In this document: positions 7,639 through 9,202 of the stretch, piece after piece
How the letters are laid out: each line of letters starts with the position of its first letter
Position numbering within the stretch: the first letter of the stretch is position 1
From: Novosphingobium sp.
GTDB lineage: Bacteria; Pseudomonadota; Alphaproteobacteria; Sphingomonadales; Sphingomonadaceae
Reading direction: 5' to 3'
NCBI GenBank assembly: GCA_009885425.1
Contig: VFKS01000145.1
Coordinates: 1-9,202, forward strand
DNA length: 9,202 nucleotides
The notes under the pieces: generated by a model
Databases searched by the model: none
Told to the model about the DNA's origin: nothing
What the model saw: only the letters and a program-made list of their open reading frames with translations
Program-made: the position numbers and the translations under genes

Positions 7639-7681
7639 CGGCGCTGGGGGCGGCTATCCGGCCGTCCCCAGCGCCGCTTTT
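7639..7681 (+). terminator. Strong intrinsic terminator of the barrel/repeat-protein unit
   Basis: Bases 7639-7654 pair with 7661-7676 (16 bp with one G-U) around the loop TATCCG, followed one base later by TTTT (7678-7681). It begins 9 nt after the stop of the repeat-protein gene. The 3' arm lies inside the last codons of the convergent thioesterase gene. No T-run follows on the - strand side, so termination should act on the + strand. Confidence 0.85.
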
Positions 7682-8076
7682 GAAGCCGCTTCAACCTTGG
7701 CCCGGTCAACCAATGTCATCGTGCAGGTCGCCTTGGCCAGCAGCGTTCCGGCGGCATCTTTGAGGGCGCCCTCATAGAACGCGGTCCGGCGGCCCTGTTT
7801 GATCGCCCAGCCCTCGGCGAAAATCGGGCCTGGGCGGGCCGGAGCGAAGAAGCTGACCTTCAACTCCAGCGTCATCGGCACTACGCCCTCCCCGCAGACC
7901 GCAATCGCGGCGTGAGCCATCGCGGCGTCGATCCAACCGGTAACGAACCCGCCCTGCACCACCCCGCCGGAATGGCACTGCTCAGGCCTGGCCAGATATT
8001 CCAGCACCGCTCGCTCGGCGCTTTGCTCGATGATCCGGACCAGTCCCATTTCCTTGTAGAGGCTGTCTACACTCAT
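7654..8076 (-). CDS. PaaI-family hotdog-fold acyl-CoA thioesterase
   Basis: 140-aa single hotdog domain that probably hydrolyses an acyl- or aryl-CoA thioester in the cytoplasm; such enzymes work as tetramers. The signature HSGGVVQGGFVTGWIDAAMAHAA (35-57) includes the usual active-site H-x-G-G-V-x-x-G-G pattern and D50, the likely catalytic acid. PMTLELKVSFFAPARPG, GWAIKQGRRTAFYEG and GTLLAKATCTMTLVD are the later strands. I start at the ATG (8076-8074), which overlaps the stop of the upstream beta-lactamase-like gene as TGATG; the frame is open further upstream, to 8217, only because it runs through that gene. An imperfect GGGGCG lies upstream. Translation is likely coupled to the neighbour. 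The last codons overlap the terminator stem of the convergent gene. A decayed relative lies at 5702-5900. Confidence 0.92.
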   Translation of the reverse strand: MSVDSLYKEMGLVRIIEQSAERAVLEYLARPEQCHSGGVVQGGFVTGWIDAAMAHAAIAVCGEGVVPMTLELKVSFFAPARPGPIFAEGWAIKQGRRTAFYEGALKDAAGTLLAKATCTMTLVDRAKVEAASKAALGTAG

Positions 8077-9202
8077 CAGACCAGCGCCCCATAGATCAGG
8101 GTCTTGAGCTCTCGCCGGATCGGGTAGACCGAACTGGGCGAGAGCTGGGTCATAAACACCATGTGGACCTTCTCCACCGGGTCGACAAAGAACGCGGTTG
8201 AGAACATTCCGCCCCAATAGAATTCGCCCGCTGAACCGGGGATCATCGTTCTTGCGACATCCTTGTTCACCGCAAATCCCAGCCCGAACCCGGTTCCGGC
8301 ATTGGCCGCTTCGCTGAACAACGAGCGCGACATGGTCGCGAGGTCGGAATCATCCGGCAAGTGGTTAAGCGTCATCAGCTCGAGCGTCTTGCGGCTGACG
8401 ATCCGCACCCCATCCAATTCGCCGCCGTTCACCAGCAGCGCGCAGAACCGGTGGTAGTCGAGCGCGCTGGAAACAAGCCCGCCGCCGCCCGAAACCAGCT
8501 TGGGCATCCGGCTCCAGGCGGATTCCGCCCCGCGATCATACATCACCCGCCCCTTGCCCGGCACGAAGGTATAGCAGTCGGTCAGCCGATCGGTCTTGTC
8601 TGCGGGCACGCAGAACCCGGTGTCGTCCATCCCCAGTGGTGCAAAGATATGGTCGCGGAAAAAGTCCTGCAGCGGCTGCCCCGAAACCCGCTGCACCACT
8701 GCGCCCAGCACATCGGTGCTGACCGAATAGTTCCATTCAGTGCCCGGCGAAAATTCCAGCGGCAGTTTGCCCAAAGCTGCGACAAATCCATCGAGATCGA
8801 GGTTGCCATGCCAGTTCTCAAACTTGCCCTCGCGCATCGCGGCATCAATGTTGCTGCGGTTCTGAAAGCCATAGGTCAAGCCCGAGGTATGGCGCAGCAG
8901 ATCGACCATCCGCATCGGCTGATCGCACGGCTTGGTCAGAAACGGCACTCCGCCGCCGCCGCCATTGTAAACCCCGATGCCCTTGAATTCGGGCAGCACG
9001 TGATGAACCGGCGTATCGACCGCGACCTTGCCCTGTTCGACCAGCATCATGAAAGCGATCGAAGTGACCGGCTTGGTCATCGAGGCGATCCGGAACAACG
9101 AAGGCTCGTCGATCTGGTTGCCGCCTTCGCGCGCTTCGCCTTGCGAGGAAAAATGCACGATCTGGCCGTCCTTCGCGATCAGGATCTGGGCGTTCGGCAG
9201 CA
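8076..9202 (-). CDS. Serine beta-lactamase-family hydrolase/esterase (5' end outside window)
   Basis: Member of the class C beta-lactamase/penicillin-binding-like family (PF00144 type), which includes carboxylesterases, D-peptidases and lactamases. The frame is open to the window edge (LPNAQILIAKDGQIVHFSSQGEA precedes the GTG at 9158), so the true start lies beyond 9202; 374 residues are present and the start is probably only a short way upstream. Counting from the first full codon, S40-M-T-K43 is the nucleophile motif and Y158-S-V (WNYSVSTDVLG) the second motif, with Ser where class C lactamases have Tyr-x-Asn. FYWGGMFSTAFFVDP replaces the KTG box with WGG, as seen in esterase-like members. 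DLLRHTSGLTYGF is the usual family segment. No export signal can be judged. It is more likely an esterase or amidase than a true lactamase. It ends in TGATG with the thioesterase, as one operon. Confidence 0.9.
   Translation of the reverse strand, partial: LPNAQILIAKDGQIVHFSSQGEAREGGNQIDEPSLFRIASMTKPVTSIAFMMLVEQGKVAVDTPVHHVLPEFKGIGVYNGGGGGVPFLTKPCDQPMRMVDLLRHTSGLTYGFQNRSNIDAAMREGKFENWHGNLDLDGFVAALGKLPLEFSPGTEWNYSVSTDVLGAVVQRVSGQPLQDFFRDHIFAPLGMDDTGFCVPADKTDRLTDCYTFVPGKGRVMYDRGAESAWSRMPKLVSGGGGLVSSALDYHRFCALLVNGGELDGVRIVSRKTLELMTLNHLPDDSDLATMSRSLFSEAANAGTGFGLGFAVNKDVARTMIPGSAGEFYWGGMFSTAFFVDPVEKVHMVFMTQLSPSSVYPIRRELKTLIYGALV

Overview
The window is GC-rich, densely coding bacterial chromosome. 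The protein sequences, together with the CCCGGactTGACCCGGG-type intergenic palindrome, point to an alphaproteobacterium, most likely a sphingomonad (Sphingomonas, Novosphingobium, Sphingopyxis or Erythrobacter relatives). That placement is an inference from sequence style; no rRNA or other marker gene is present.

Region 1 (1-2651, + strand) is the core branched-chain amino acid block. It holds the 3' part of the acetolactate synthase large subunit (ilvB, cut by the window edge), the regulatory small subunit (ilvN, 2 nt downstream) and ketol-acid reductoisomerase (ilvC). Together they make the first two steps of valine and isoleucine synthesis. A large imperfect palindrome (33-nt arms) fills the ilvN-ilvC gap.

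Region 2 (2652-4548) holds a secreted YceI-family lipid-binding protein on + and a convergent microsomal-type epoxide hydrolase on -. Their stop codons overlap. The yceI Shine-Dalgarno sequence lies inside the 3' arm of a perfect 12-bp hairpin just after ilvC, so the hairpin may both attenuate or terminate ilvC transcription and hide the yceI ribosome site.

Region 3 (4464-5900) has a short divergent promoter region carrying a 16-bp palindrome between candidate -35 and -10 boxes, then a class III (CaiB/BaiF) CoA-transferase on +. Just after it, convergent on -, are the frameshifted remains of a PaaI-type thioesterase, recognisable by eye as a decayed relative of the intact thioesterase 2 kb further on.

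Region 4 (5971-7681, + strand) is a probable two-gene unit: a predicted outer-membrane beta-barrel protein and a secreted protein of unknown function with a GPPAGIPH tandem repeat and a C-terminal Ala/Gln-rich helical hairpin. It ends in a strong intrinsic terminator.

Region 5 (7654-9202, - strand) is a translationally coupled pair (TGATG overlap): a serine beta-lactamase-like hydrolase, cut by the window edge, followed by a PaaI-family thioesterase. The hydrolase, CoA-transferase, thioesterase and esterase-like genes suggest acyl-CoA or xenobiotic/lipid catabolism, but no substrate can be read from the sequence. I found no mobile element, CRISPR array, tRNA or rRNA. The best candidates for something undescribed are the barrel/repeat-protein pair and the SD-masking hairpin.
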